The notes under the pieces were generated by a model that saw only the letters and a program-made list of their open reading frames with translations, had not been told where the DNA came from and made no database searches. Both the position numbers and the translations under genes were made by a program. From Turbatrix aceti (lineage: Eukaryota; Nematoda; Chromadorea; Rhabditida; Panagrolaimidae): a stretch of 64,000 nucleotides of DNA. Where the stretch lies: the NCBI GenBank assembly GCA_963969345.1, contig OZ017766.1:1-64000 (forward strand). The letters run 5' to 3'. Below are positions 48,428 through 61,769 of the stretch, one piece after another; position 1 is the stretch's first letter; each line of letters starts with the position of its first letter.

Positions 48428-48640
48428 GCGCCTCTCTACAAGGAAATCAAGGTCGAGGTTTGATCCCGCTTGGACTCAGGGTGCACGTATCGCAATGACA
48501 TCCGTTCCGGATGGGCCCCTCTACGTACGAGTCGCCATCATCATCTCATATTCATCACCTTCTGACTGTTCATTGTAGTGTTGTATGTATGATATGGTGC
48601 GTACGAGTTAGAGAATAAATGAAAAAAATTCAATGGTAAA
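48428..48640 (+). mobile_element. tRNA-related SINE-like sequence
   Basis: Near the 5' end is a good Pol III B-box (ggtcgaggtttgatcccgc), as in many tRNA-derived SINEs. The sequence ends in an A-rich tail (gaataaatgaaaaaaatt). The A-box region is short (tggcgcctctc), so the head is probably truncated. No second copy is seen in this window. Confidence 0.5.
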
Positions 48641-49117
48641 AGTTTTATTTTGCAATTGTTATGTCATAGTGAAAGATCACAATTTGAGCACAATGAATAA
48701 TGCCGTAAAGCTGTTGTCGTCAGAGACGGACGGGACATCCCTACGTCCATTTGTTTCTTATTAAGGGAATGAATGAAGAAAGGCAGGTTTTTGCACAAAA
48801 AATATTCATTAAAAGAGTTGGGATCAGATAATGATATTAAAAATATTTAAAAACAAGCAGTAAAGTGATAAATGAATGGAATGTTAGTTTTTCTTGCTTC
48901 TTTTGTTTTCCTATTTAGCGTTACGGAAATTAAGAGAGGACCACTGGGGCCGAATCCAGGCAGTGTGTTATGAATTCTCGTAAAGAAACAAAAAAAAGTG
49001 AAAGCAATGCTCCAGGTATTTGGCATGTAGAACAAAATGGACAATGAGAACAAGAGAGGTTTGTGCGTCGATTGAGAATTAGCTGTTCACATAGCAGATA
49101 GCGGGTATATGTACACA
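48641..49117. other. 3' flank of the RhoGAP gene
   Basis: AT-rich sequence downstream of the minus-strand stop at 49118; probably its 3' UTR and intergenic DNA. No other feature is supported. Confidence 0.4.
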
Positions 49118-52100
49118 TCATTGCAGAAGAGAAGTACTGCGATTTGAAGGCTTGCGTCTGATGGCAGAATCCCCGGGTGATGACACGGTACCGGCGTTGG
49201 CAACACTTGAGCGACGTGCCGGGGTAGGATTGGAATGTGAAGACGATGAATCATTAGCTGCGTCCTGCAAAGAAAAACAGTTACGACTACGAGAAAGTTA
49301 TCATGATAAAAAAACTTTGAAACTGCTAAAAAAACAGTTCAAAATATTTAGGTCCCCGCTGTCAATAAATTCCTAGCAACCCAGTTTACATAATTTCTTT
49401 AGCCTTGTACTAACCTCAGCACTGTCGAGAGACTTGTTTGGTCTGATGTAATGCGTTCTCCACGATTTCCTTCTGGTAATCGTCGAACTACAGCTTCCAG
49501 TATTTGCCGTCGAAGTCGTATTTGGCTTGACGCTAACCACAGCCGGCAAGACACCAGATGCAAATATTGTCTCTGCGTCGGCATTCGTTCTCGGTGTTCT
49601 GGCATCCTCAGGCGTGGTTTCAGCAGTCGAAAGTACTTCCTGAAGTTCCTGGAGCGGCGCACGAGGTGTTTTGCCAAAATCCAGACCCGGGACTTTTGGC
49701 GAAACATGCATGTCCTCGAGCGAAGAGAGTGAGGCTTCGTAAGCCCTGACGTCAACGTTAAGTTTGTTCGTGTCGAAATTTGCGATAGACTTTGACGTCG
49801 TCGCACCCTTTGTAGGCATGAGGGGAGAGAGGAACCACTCCGAACGGGTTCGCATGCGCTTGGTCTGGCGCTCGTGTACCCATTCGAGGTAGCAGAGCGA
49901 CTGTGTGCTTTCGAGGGTTTCATTTCCCTTCGATGAAGTCATACGTGTTCCTGCAACATAATCGTCGTCGCTGTCACCTGTCATCAATACCTATAAATTT
50001 TTTTGATTCTTGGAAGCAAAAAAATAACACAAACTTCGCCCATCGAAGCACTCAGCCTCTGCTGCATTGTCAAATCGCCGCTGCTATTCGTTCCGACTCC
50101 CGTAACTGCTCCGATCGCGGTCGACGGTGCCGCCGATACATCGGCTGTATTTCGGCGACGCGTGTAAAGCTCGAGTGATGGAACCTCGTCTTCGGCTTCA
50201 TTCTGCTGTCCGGTAGCATTGAGGAGTTCAGGCTGTGATACCGTTCCTGTGACTGAAAATTAACGATAATTTTATATCCGTATGCTTCAAATAAAATAAA
50301 AGCCAAGCAAATTTTATACAAGTCACACTACATGTTCCTAAATTTTATCTTTGCTTTCAGCTTTTTTTGATTGTTATTTATCACATGGCGCTGTTATTTT
50401 TTTCTTTGTTCCAGCTTCATTAAGAAAAAACAAAACGCACACAAATATTGTACAAATAATGTTGAAAATTATAAGAATAACAACATAAAAAATTTTATTC
50501 AGAAACAAACAAACGATGGTGAATGGGGAAGGTGGGTGATCACGGCATTGCCAACGGAAGTGAAATGATCGAATGGATGTAAGACACAAACGGGATACAG
50601 AACGGAAAACAAGAGTGAAAAAAAAAGTTGAAAAAATTTGTAAGTAAATAATACACAAATTTCATTAAAAAACAAAACAGGTGTGATACACTTACAAGAC
50701 ATTATTAGATTTTGGCCAACGGCATGGCACAAAAATGCATTCACAAATTCGTAATCAAGAACAATTTTTTTGACGTATGCCGACAAAAAAAAGAAATACA
50801 GACGAATTGTGTGTTGATTCTTGTCTGTTTTTGTTGCTCGACCGATCGACAGGGCAGTTATTCTACAAATAAAATAGCAAATAACAAATAAACATTGTTT
50901 TGCCGAAAGTGATGAAAAATGAATGAACGAGTGAAGCATGTGCACACGTGATTGTACTGTACGTTACAACGAATCGCATATTGCATGTATGATAATCCTG
51001 GTTAGTAGGCTAAAAAATGAATTAAAATTGATTTAATCTACTTCGCCAATTCATTTTGGGTGTCTTTAGAAAAACAATATTGTGCTTTCAAAAACATGTC
51101 TTCAATGACTCCAATTTGGTGGTCAAAACGATGTGAGTTACACCTTTTTTTTAATTAAAAACATCCATTCCAGTATGCTCAAATTCAAAGTTTTCATGTA
51201 ACAGTAATGCAAGTAATATATGTATAAACCTGGACATAGTAGATACACATGAGTCGAAAGCAACGTTGGGTTTCCCGGAATCAACAGACACGAAAAAATG
51301 AGTAAGCACAATGAAAAACAGACAGAAGTCTTGAAGCCACAAAGGAGATGACAATGGAGGAGTTTTTTCTTTCTCAAAAGTTACAACTAGCGGATTCTCG
51401 AAGATTGAGATCGTCAATGGCTTTGAGTATGATGTGTTCGGCTGTGTTAGGGTGATGAGGTCTGTTTTCGTCGAATTGAGGAGGTGAGGAGTAAGCAAAG
51501 TTGTTGGGCGCCTGCTTATGAGACGAAGAATGCCTTGGAGGAGGTGGTGGAGGTCGACAGCAAACAACTCTTGCTCGGTCTCCTCCCCTCCTCGACGCCC
51601 TGGCCTGCTGCAGTCGGGGGCCAAAGCACAGAGTGCCATCGTCAATGTGTAGTAACCGATCAATGCCTCCACCCGCGTTGTCCACGTCTAAATTCACACT
51701 CGACGCTCCAAGCGAAGTGCCATCGCGTTTGACGACCAACGAGCAGAGAGATCCGTTAGAAAGAGAATCATCTCTTTCAGACTGGAGAGCATCGAGGGAG
51801 TACGACCTTCCCGGACCGTGACTGATTGCAGAAGACTTGTTTGCAACCGCAATCGCCGACAGTATGCCAGACAACCCGCTAGCAGACGATACTATCTTTG
51901 ACGTCGTTGGTGAAACGTGGGTGTGGTGACGCATACCTGGAAGAGGTAACCAAAGCAAATAAGCCAGGCATCCCGATGGCATGCAGGTGAGTGCGATGTG
52001 AATTGCATGGCAAGCGTGAAAAAAAGAGAGAAAGAGACATGAATTTGATGTTGCTGTTGCGCGTGTGATTGAATGACCGACTGGCAAGATCCAGTTTTTG

Positions 52101-55098
52101 CAAAAGCGAAAAAAATAGATGAAAAATGAAATTAAAGATAGTTGAAAATAAAAGGATCGTTTATGAAAAAAAATTTGAATAAAAAGTAACGTAAATCAAG
52201 TAGCAGAAACGCACAACGCACAAAGTTGTTGACGCAAAACAGAAAAAAAACTGACCAGAACAAGCCAAAAGTTATTTTGAACAGCAAACGAACAAGATCG
52301 TAACAAAAAACCCAACAACATCTATGCATGTTGGTTTTGGCATGTTAAACGGAAATGATGTGTAAGCTTTTGCGTTTTTTACGTGGATAAAAATATTCTT
52401 TTATAAAAAAACCTGTGATGTCGGGTACCCAAAACAGGCTTGGTACCCCAACTAAACTGCCGTAAACTACCATTCGGATACGTCAAAACAGAAACAATTA
52501 ATTGTAAAAAAAATTATTATCAACCTGTAAAAATGCAACAAAAGTTCTTTGATTCAACTCAAAACCATCAACATGCCAAAACTCCCAATAAGCAACAGTG
52601 AAACCGACAGCCACAAATACAAGACATCAAAACAAATTGAATTTATTGTGAGTTTTGTTAAGTGTTTGAAAAATATTAAACAAAAGCCAAAAATTCACAC
52701 TCATTGAAGAAGACTTACTTGAAGGATACTGAAAAGTGAAATGCCAATGTTCATCGACCCGTAGAGTTCGTCCAGTGATCCGAGCATAAAATTCATAGCA
52801 TTCGCGTGGAAAGAGATTAGTATATCCAAAACCCTGGATAATCTTCGAGATAACCTGCGAAGCAAGTTTAAATCTCATCACATCTTCTAATTTAGCCTAA
52901 AGAATTTAAAGTTCATGTCAAACGAAAGGGGTTTCAGCACACGTACCCGTTGACCATCGTGAATACATGTATGAAAAAGTGACGGCGCAACCGATATACC
53001 AATGGCATCTGGTGTCATACGTGTACCAAAAGTATCCGACGAATCACTGATTATCCTGAATGTGCCAAAGAGAAGGACCAGAAGATGTTGGCATGGCAAA
53101 GAGAGACTGCAGATTACCCTGAACGTTTTGGATAAACAAAGTCAAACAAAAGTTTTTTTACCGACCTGCAAAAAACCTGACGTTGTTGTTCGCTATCGGG
53201 TTGTTGAACGATGGAAAACAACTCCTGTTCGTTTTCGTTGCCAAATATGCCACCAGGTAGCTTTGACAGAAATTTCTGAAAAAAAAGGTTACCAAAATAA
53301 ATTATATAACAAAAAAAATGAGCATCGCAATTTTTTTATTGCATTTTTTTTACATTTTAAGATTAGTATTTTCAAGCAAAACTAAGCCGTCACACCTGTG
53401 TACGCATAAAACCATCTGCTGCAAAAACTGCATCCCTCCTCCTCAAGCGCGGATTCATGGCGTCCCGGTAAACTTTTTTGCTCAACTCACCTTGATGACA
53501 GAAGCCGCGGTGTAGACACTGATATTTGAAATATTAACGAGTCTGCCGTTCTGCATGATGTGTGAAAGTTTTCGAACCTGAGCCTGGTTACCGGGTGCCC
53601 TCCAGATATCTTTCTTGAGTGGGCCCTCCTTGTTGACTTTGAGTAACAAGACCAGCAGGGTAGCCGGTATGTCATGGGAGAAAGCCTCGGCCACAGGCAC
53701 ACCAAACTTAACCTTTTCAATACGACCACGATATCGTTGATGCATGTCGTCTGTACCACAGATGACCATGCCGTAGGCAGCCACTGTCATATCAGCAATG
53801 GTGTGGCGGCGGATGGAAAGCTCGTCGACTGCAAAAAATTAATTCGTCAGGGTTGGGTCGGGAGTTAAGCCTGTATGTGCATGGTGGGATACGGGGCCTG
53901 TGTTTTCCAAAATCACCTGTTAGAATAATAATTTTCTTTTTTTTCACGTGATGAATTGGCTAACCCAGCCTAGAAATATACAAAAAAGTTCCCATGCCAC
54001 ACACTCAACCTAGATACCTAGATGTCCGAAAATTCAAAAAGGTGGGTAACATGTGTAAAATTTAGGCCTTTGCGTACTTCGGGTCTAAATGATCACTAAT
54101 TCGATTTGTGAGGAATTATGACTCAAAAAATAGTGCTAATTTTACAAAATAAGTAGATTTGAAGTTCTAACAACGCTCGTGTTAAAAAAATTCAATAAGA
54201 CCTTACTGATTTTGACTTCAAATTAGAACATTTTTAGCAAAAAAAAACAAAAAAAATTTGTGATTTTTTATTCACAGACCTTTTAAAGTCCTCCGAATGC
54301 CAGCAAATACAGAAAATTTGCAAGCTGCAAAAATATGAGTCAATAACAGAACAAATTTTTGGATCACACTTCGGACAATCCTATCCATCCTATCCACATG
54401 ATCACCCGCACTCGCATAAGGAGCACTAAAGGAGCACAACAGGGGGAAGGCCTTGCGCGCGAATGTTTATCTTTGTGACAAATTCGCGTTCATGTGCTTT
54501 GTTGCGCTCCGCAATTCTAATTTATTTGTTTTTATCGAAGGAATTTGAATAAGCATCACAGGAAGAGATAAACTAAAAAAGTGAATTCGCATTTTTTCTT
54601 TACTATCTAAATTTTTTTTCTAAAAATGTATGGGAGGACCGAGAAACAGCGGCCCGGCCGCCGATTTTAGACAGGCCTGTCAGAAAACATTTCTGAAAAT
54701 ACTTACCAGTACCCGTATCGTCGTCGTCAATGTCGTCAACGAGGTGGCCTTTTTGGCAGCGCGATCGAAGCGCTACTACACAAGGCAGATCAGAGATTGG
54801 ACTGAAAACTTTTTTTAAACTTTCGTTTTTTAACTAAAATACACGTCGTGCAGAAAAAAGTGGATTGTTGCTCTGGTAAGGAAACAGGCAGGCATAAAAA
54901 TTGCAAAAACATTGCAACAGGTTGCCAAAAAAACGTATAAAACATTTCTAATTTTTAAGATTATATATTTGTGCAAACAAAAAAAGTACTACATACTTGG
55001 ATGACGGCTGCTGCGCAGGTGGTGAGTCTGTAGAAGATAAGTCAACGGCCGACGAATTGGCAGCAATACACGGGAGTTGCGAAGACGGTAAATCCGGA
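49118..55098 (-). CDS. RhoGAP-domain protein (ARHGAP20/TAGAP-like), 5' end unknown
   Basis: In-phase exons: 54997-55098, 54707-54801, 53491-53828, 53166-53275, 52947-53118, 52729-52897, 51385-51936, 50035-50252, 49415-49990 and 49118-49264 (TGA), about 826 residues so far. The RhoGAP domain spans exons 53491-53828 to 52729-52897: KFGVPVAEAFSHDIPATLL, arginine finger in KKDIWRAPGN, SVYTAASVIKKFLSKLPGG, then HLLVLLFGTFRIISD and RMTPDAIGISVAPSLF. This fold stimulates GTP hydrolysis by Rho-family GTPases. The N-terminal part is Ser/Pro-rich with an acidic DDIDDDDTG. The C-terminal 500 residues are low-complexity, Ser-rich, with a PPPPPP stretch, and look disordered. Subfamily is judged from memory of sequence style. 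Upstream exons probably lie beyond 55.1 kb. Confidence 0.85.
54405..54567. mobile_element. One-ended copy of the CCCGCACT MITE family (D4), in a RhoGAP intron
   Basis: Starts cccgcactcgcataagg and follows D1 almost base for base to gcatcacaggaagag, then stops. The right terminus is missing. Confidence 0.8.
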
Positions 55099-55234
55099 CT
55101 GCAACAAAAAATAATTTACATAAAACGTTATTCAACAAATGTTGAATATAAAGCTGGAATATTTATTTTTTTGGTTCTAAGAAAACTAACTTTCGACAAC
55201 TTTCGGAATCCCAAAGAGAACAACTTTTTGCAGA

Positions 55235-55492
55235 AAATGGTGGTGGTAGTGGTGGTGGTAGTGTTGTTTTTGATGTGATATGCTGTTGTTGTAGCACTGT
55301 TGCATCGCCTTGTCCTATTACCGATTGTATGGCATTTGGTGGAGGTGGAGTGACAGCAGTGGTGGTAGGGGCACAACTAACGGACGGAGGAAGAAAAAGA
55401 GGAGGCAGCGGGTGGTGGGGGCGGTGGTGGTCGACTGTCGATGACCAAGAGTCTTGTCCGCGTTGACAGCGGCAAGGAGGGGATTCTGAAGC
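55235..55492 (-). CDS. Possible upstream exon of the RhoGAP gene
   Basis: After a good acceptor (ttttatgcttcag at about 55493), one minus frame reads a Pro-rich peptide (VIDSRPPPPPPPAASSFSSS) and then stops at a TAG that overlaps a GTTAGT donor-like site. Downstream, ACC/CCA triplet repeats dominate (55235-55330). The phase needed to join 55098 (two bases) could not be confirmed. Confidence 0.3.
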
Positions 55493-55959
55493 ATAAAAAA
55501 TACCTTTTTACGAGTCCAAAGTTTAAGATAAAACGAAGCATCTATAAAACACAAAACAATTTATTTGTATCAAACAGTAATTTCGAACAAATACACTTTA
55601 CAAAAAAATTTAAGATTTCAAATCCTCGGCAAAGTTGTATCTAGAAAAAAATTTATCATTTGTTCATAGCCCCCGACACAATCATCCAGCACGTCGCGAT
55701 TTTATGAGTAAAACACAAAAAAACCATTGATTGATTTATCTGCAGTTTGAACTAAAAAAATTCAATAGCTCACAGTTTTAAAATTGCGGAAATGGTATAA
55801 GAATAATAAGAGGGAAAAAAGACAAATGGTTCAAAAACATGTAGTTCACACTTACACACATTAACAAAAAAGTTCAAATTTTTTTTAAACTGATAATTCA
55901 AAAATTATTCGAAAACAAAACATCCATAATGAAAATTAACATGAAATAAATCATTTTCG

Positions 55960-56032
55960 CGTCATTTGTGCCTCCTAACATCTGGTCTAATGATAACTAA
56001 CCACTGAGTAATGGTGAAATAAATAAATAAAA
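55960..56032 (+). mobile_element. 73-bp retroposon (S1) with (AAAT)n tail and 12-bp TSD
   Basis: The sequence from cgtcatttgtgcctcctaac to an AAAT repeat tail is flanked by the 12-bp repeat aaatcattttcg (55948-55959 and 56033-56044). A second copy at 59207-59286 begins at the same base. This looks like a very short SINE or a fixed-length LINE 3' end moved by LINE machinery. Confidence 0.75.
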
Positions 56033-56044
56033 AAATCATTTTCG

Positions 56045-58122
56045 TGAGATTTCTATTTCTGAATGTCAACGCAGGTGAAACACCTGAAAAAAACACAGAT
56101 ATATTAACAGACACCCATCGATATATAGCCGTAACGAACTAATGTAAGCAACGGACAAAAAACGGTTGTTGGGAGAAAAAAAGAGAGCACGAGAGTCTCG
56201 GTGTGTATACGTGTGTGTGTGTGCCAAATCAATGAGTCAAAGACTGAATGAATACAAAAAAAGCAAACAAAGAGGAAGCACAGGGGCAGAAGAAAGCAAT
56301 CGCACCCTAGCCCCGGCGCACTCCCTCTCGGTTGCCAGGTGAACGTTACGAAGAGAGGAGATTGTGGAAATGGATAAAAAGCCTTTTACAGGCATATCCA
56401 AACGCAGAGTGTATTCCATTCATTCATCCTGCTCTCGCTCGCTAGAGAGAGAGAGAGCTAGACCGAGAAGGCTAGTAACCTGCCCTTGCCTGGCTAAATA
56501 TAGCCCTACACTCATGTCCCTCTTTTGGGGTTGTCGGTAAAGGTCATTATTATTATTTGCCTCGCCGGCTCGTATGCGCGCAAGCAAATGAAGTGGATTC
56601 AGGACAAAAAGGTCATTGCAAGGACAAAAACGATACAAATAAAAGATGGCACATGGTTACCAAAAAACTCGTTTTCAGAACTCGAAACACACATACCTTT
56701 CGACGAAGGACGACGTGAAATATTATTGCTATCACATCGATTATCGGAGGTATTACGATTATTTCGCTGCGAAACACTCGGGAAGCTTAGGCAACGTAGC
56801 ATTTTTAGATGAAATTCGAATATTTTTAGGGATAATAATAACACAACCACAGCCGAAAAAAACAACACAAAATAATGTATATTTCGTTTTCGTGTTCAAT
56901 TGTTGTTGTTATAACGAGAAAAAATGTGTTAGTCTCAAAATTCCAAAACGGGAAGGACGGATGAGGACGGGGAAAGAGAGAAAATTAAAATTGGCTGTTG
57001 TCTTACGCAAGATACATCCAACACCAAAAAAAAATTTTTTTTTCTGTGCGTTTGCTTAGACAAACACACATTGTATAATGCTTATATGTATACATCGTAC
57101 AACATGCACATCAAAACAACTGTCAAAAATGAGGAAAAGGAGAAGAAAAAGAGTCAAAACCAAAAAAAAGAGAAGAGTGGGGGTGGAAAGCGATTGCCTG
57201 TCATTTTGGAGCGTCCATGGTCGCGTTGTCGTCGTTGCTGTTATAGCCAGAAGCGTACCCTTTCATCCACCCCCCCTCTCCTTTGCGTGTTGTTAGTTCT
57301 CTGGAAACAAAAGCATCCCCCCTCACATCAGCGCTCGAGCGCCGATCGCAGAAAGAGAGGGTGCAATCGCCGCATGGTTTTTTCATTGTAAAAGTTGATC
57401 GTCACACCCCACCACTAGCACTGCAATCCATGGACGAACATCGCATCGGCCGTCGGCGTCGCCTTCGTCATCGCATGAATTGCAAACAGGAAGTTGTTGT
57501 ACATACAGAAACAGGAAAGTGAAGGAGGGGAGAACACATGATGAAAAATACTGTACTACATAGCATAAGCGTTTCTACGGCAGAAAAAAAATAATGATAC
57601 GATTCGTGTACAACCTTTTCATAAACGCAAAACGTCGATATTTATAAAAATGGACATCAAAATATTAAATAGTATACGGAAGGTACTATATTAAAACGTT
57701 TTCAATAAAACACTTTTATCATCAAACACAAGAAAACATCCCGTTTAATTCATTTCCAGTTACGTCTGAGAAGACAAGCTATCAAGACGGTATTGGCGTA
57801 TCAAAAACGACAGCAGAGTCGTTTTCTTTGTACTTACAAATCTGCAAAAATCATCAATTACAATTGCTTTTGTACAAAAAAAACTAAATGCATTTCCAAA
57901 ATACTCAATAAAAAACTATCTGAAAATAACAAAAAAACAATTATTGTACACCCAATAAAATATATCAGCTAACGACCAGTATAACATAAATTTTTCATTT
58001 CTATCTTGCTAAGATTGAAAAATCTAAGCCGCCACAAATATCGTTTGAAAAAAAAATAATCTCATATCTAGAATTTATAATGTGTGTAAAAGGTACGGTA
58101 CAATATTATATGTATAACCACC
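56045..58122. other. Non-coding region, probably RhoGAP upstream DNA
   Basis: No gene supported. Contains short microsatellites (GT near 56210-56222, GA at 56440-56458) and a GC-richer patch at 57190-57500, with open frames on both strands but no recognisable domain. This patch could be a first exon or promoter of the minus-strand gene. Confidence 0.35.
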
Positions 58123-58344
58123 TTAAAAGTAAACCGTACGGTCTGTTTCAGAAACTTAACTAAACAGCCCCAAAAGAAGACAGAAATCACCCACGTCAAA
58201 CGGAAGATAAAGTTGTAGATGTTCGCCAATGTCGAAAAGGCGAATTTGATTTGTAACGACCCCGCAAAATGCAATCTTAACAAACAATTATCTTCCCCAA
58301 ACCCAGTCTTACACCCAAGTTCTCTGTCCCCATGAATATCCGAC
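58123..58344 (-). CDS. Candidate orphan exon, hydrophobic
   Basis: Open across 74 codons between a strong acceptor (tgtactttttttcag) and a possible donor (AAG then GTGGTT). The peptide has GDRELGCKTGFGEDNCLLRL then a hydrophobic stretch with IYNFIFRLTWVISVFFWG. The spacing and the NFIFRLTW word loosely recall the EXS domain of XPR1/SYG1 phosphate exporters, but this is from memory and weak. No adjoining exon was found. It may be a chance ORF. Confidence 0.3.
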
Positions 58345-58598
58345 TGAAAAAAAGTACAGTTGAATAAATGTAAACACGAATCAAGGCGCTTCCCTGAAGC
58401 CGTCGCGTAGTTCAAACAAATCCCAGATCAAAGGCCTGCACCGAAAAAGTCTTGAAATGCGTACAAGTCTGTCGACGAAAAAACAACGTGCGTTGAATCG
58501 TCGGAAAAGTGACGTAAAAATCGGGAGCCTTAAAATATTTTTACAGTGCATTCATTTTTTTGGGGTACATATTTTTTTCTGCTCAACGTGGTAAACAG

Positions 58599-58988
58599 CA
58601 GAGTTGTCGACCGAGCCGAGCATCGAGCCGAGCATTTCGAGCCGAGCCTAAAAAATGACCCAAAAAATGACCCAAAAAATGACGAAAAATTTTTTTTTTA
58701 TGCCAAAACTATGATATTTGTAGTTTATTTACGCTAAATTCCACAATTCCAAACACGTTTTTTGTTATAAAATGGTTTTTGTGCCCCCAAAAATTTTTTT
58801 CTAAGCGAAAATTGAGTGGAAAAAATTGCCATGCTCGGTTCGAGCGAGCCGAGCCGCTCGCTCGAATGCTCGGCTCGAAGATTACCGAGCCGAGCCGAGC
58901 GGCTCGAATGCTCGGCTCGAGAACCACCGAGCCGAGCCGAGCGGCTCGAATGCTCGGCTCGGTAATTTTGGCTCGGTCGACAACTCTG
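58599..58988. mobile_element. hAT-like MITE, GAGCCGAGC family (copy A3)
   Basis: 390-bp element, termini cagagttgtcgaccgagc / gctcggtcgacaactctg (18-bp perfect), 8-bp duplication gtaaacag at 58591-58598 and 58989-58996. The body closely matches A2, with extra GAGCCGAGC units on the right. Confidence 0.94.
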
Positions 58989-59206
58989 GTAAACAGCATT
59001 TACGACGTTTAGTAGGTTACAGAAAAAGTCGCATGCAAAAAAGATAATGAGATCAACCAAACAGAATGTGAGTTTTTATCTAGCTATTATACATCGATAA
59101 CCAAAATACTCAACTCGGTGTTCAACAAGACGAAAAAGAGACCACAGCGACGATGGGAAGAAGAAATCGCGACCAAAACGAATCGAGACATTTACGCCTA
59201 CGTGGA

Positions 59207-59286
59207 CGTCATTTGTGCCTCCTAACATCTGGTCTAATGATAACTAACCACTGAGTAATGGTGAAATAAATAAATAAATAAATAAA
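59207..59286 (+). mobile_element. Short retroposon (S2), second copy of S1
   Basis: Same start (cgtcatttgtgcctcc) and body as 55960-56032, with a longer AAAT tail. A target duplication is not clear here. Confidence 0.7.
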
Positions 59287-61769
59287 CCAAAATACACGAC
59301 TGCAACTATTGATAATTTCGTTAAGTCGATGACCAATTCGTTAAATCGAGAAATTTTTTCTGATTGCATAGGAAAATGCGTTTTGCTTTGCTCTGTGGGA
59401 TCGGTTTAAAAAAGCGAAAAAAGCAGTAAACGTTATTTGCTGCAGAAGAAGAAAAAAATGGTAAAATTATTATATTCTTTCAAATTCCTTTGTAGGTAGT
59501 TTTTTTCCGTTACGCGAACAAAAAAAATCTATTGTATCTAACATCCCAGAAGTAATGACAGGGTCAGAACAATGATCTCTGATAGTGTTTAAAACTTGTT
59601 TTCAAGCCGTTTAAAAATGATAGTTTGAACAAAATGATGTTCAAAAACGTCTCTTTGTCAAAAAAATAAAGATGAGAAGGAAATTGCAAACTATCTGCTA
59701 GTATGTATGTACGATGCATTTTCATTACCAGCAAACACACATGCATCCCGCTAACAAAAGCAGCGGAAATCTTTAGATTTCTCATTGCCACAGCAAAGCA
59801 CTCACAACCAAACCCGAACTAGATTTTGCAAAACTGACGAGCAAGCTAGACTGCCTGTATGCGAGCCATATTGATTATGACAGAGCCATCAAGAAACTTA
59901 AGATAACGCTCATGGCAAAAACAGTTTGTTGAATTGATTTATGCGTTTAAAAAAAACCAGGCGGAAATTTGAATATTAATTGATAACTACTTCAAGTAAA
60001 AAAATGAAATTTCTGTATTTTTTTCATTTATTAACCGCCTTGGACATACAATAAGTTACAAGGATGAAGAGAGCTTGTTAAACTTCTGTATATTAATTAG
60101 AAAACCAAAAAATAACTGACAAATTTAAAAAAATTTTGATAGCTTGGAAAAAAATGCCCAAATATATATACAAAAATTGATCGACAAATTGGAGCGGTGG
60201 CGAGACAAAGCAAGAAAGTGGCATTGCTTAGCAGAGAGAAAAAAGGAGCAGAGAGCAATATGCATACTGCTACTATGCCTGGCGCATGTACTGGCAGAGC
60301 ACATCGCCCTCTGGGCACAGCAGCAGTGAAGAGAACTCACTGAAATCTTTGGGAGAGAAACAAGACGAGAGAAGGAGGATTCAAATGCTGGTGTCCCTGT
60401 GAAAATGTTGAGTTGTGACAGAGGAAGAGATGAATGAAATTTGGACCATGGAAGCCAAATTTATTGCCGTAAATCGGGATGTTTTTGTTTCGTGTGCAAA
60501 AAAAATTTGCTACATGGTAAATTTAGAAACAACAGTCACATACATACCCATCCCAGCGAATCTTTTTTCCTCAAAGCATCACAGGAATCTTTTTTTGCAA
60601 CAGCTCTCGCTCTCTCATCTCCTGAAGAACAAGAGCAAGAACAGCGCGCGCGGGTGGATTGATGAATGCGCTTGCTTTTCCGTGCTCTTTTTCTTTAACA
60701 AAACTGTACCGCTGTTGTACTGTCAGCAATGAATGCAAAACGAAGGGAAAAAAAGTAATATTTAGATCGATTGGGGGGAAAGTACAACAGCCGCCGAGGG
60801 GGGGCCGCTGCCGACGACGACGACCGAGGCCGCGTAACAACACAGAGCAACTGTCCTTCTCCTTCTTCGCGCTCCTACATTTGACAGTTTTTGAAAAATT
60901 GAACCGACAACCCTCAGACACATTTATAATTGCAGCGTTATAGTACATAACACGACGCCCCTTAGACACACTGCCTGGGGTGGTGCAATCAGTCAGTGCG
61001 CGACAGTTGGGATGGATGAATACTCAAGCGGTCAAAATCAGATACAATTTACACTGGTTAAATAAAGAATTTCAAAAGGAACGATATGAAGTCATCCGAT
61101 GCAGTTGACCAATTTCAATGCCATTTTGATAAAAACTCGGGTTACAAGGACATGCGCACGGTCGTGTTCGCTCGCAAGCAAATTCAAGATTTTTTACCTT
61201 CATTAAAAAAACCTTGCCTTATAATTTCATTTAGCTTACCATTGGTGTAAAAATTATTTTTTGTCCACATTGCACACACGTGTTTTTGTGTCGTAACCTT
61301 CAGCACCAGACCAACCAACCCACCACGAAGACAAGTCAATTTGCAAACGCACTGCGCCTATGACGTTAATGAATAAAATGAAAAAAAGTAAAAGCGTCAT
61401 ACACACACAAGTACATGCAAGACATGAGATGGCCTGCACAATTCTGCAGGTATCAGCAGTGTGCCGCTCTTGAAAAAATGGACTCTCGACTTTCGACTCT
61501 GACTCAGAAAAGCCGAACTTTTGGCCCCCCTGACTCCAAGTCAAACAGAAGTTTCGGTCCAAAGCCCAACTCTGAGTCGGACTGGCATTTTAGACCCAAA
61601 ATCAGCCGGTCCAAGGCAGAACTTATTTTTTTCTTTTTCAGGACAGGCTAACTTATTTTAGTCCAAAAAGTACCAGCCCAAACTTAATTTTAACTTTTGG
61701 GTGTCAGTCATTTTTTTCGAATTTCTGGAATAAATGTTTCTCCCCAAATTTGAATGAAATGTTACTATT
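59287..61769. other. AT-rich non-coding stretch
   Basis: No gene supported. A GC-richer patch at 60600-60960 holds open frames on both strands without recognisable domains. A diverged GACTC-word stretch at 61480-61600 may be a remnant of the N-type MITE. ORFs such as 60144-60329 lack splice or start context. Confidence 0.35.

Noticed and set aside
60144..60329. 61-residue Lys/Arg-rich ORF
   Set aside because: No homology recognised, isolated in AT-rich non-coding DNA, and open on the other strand too.
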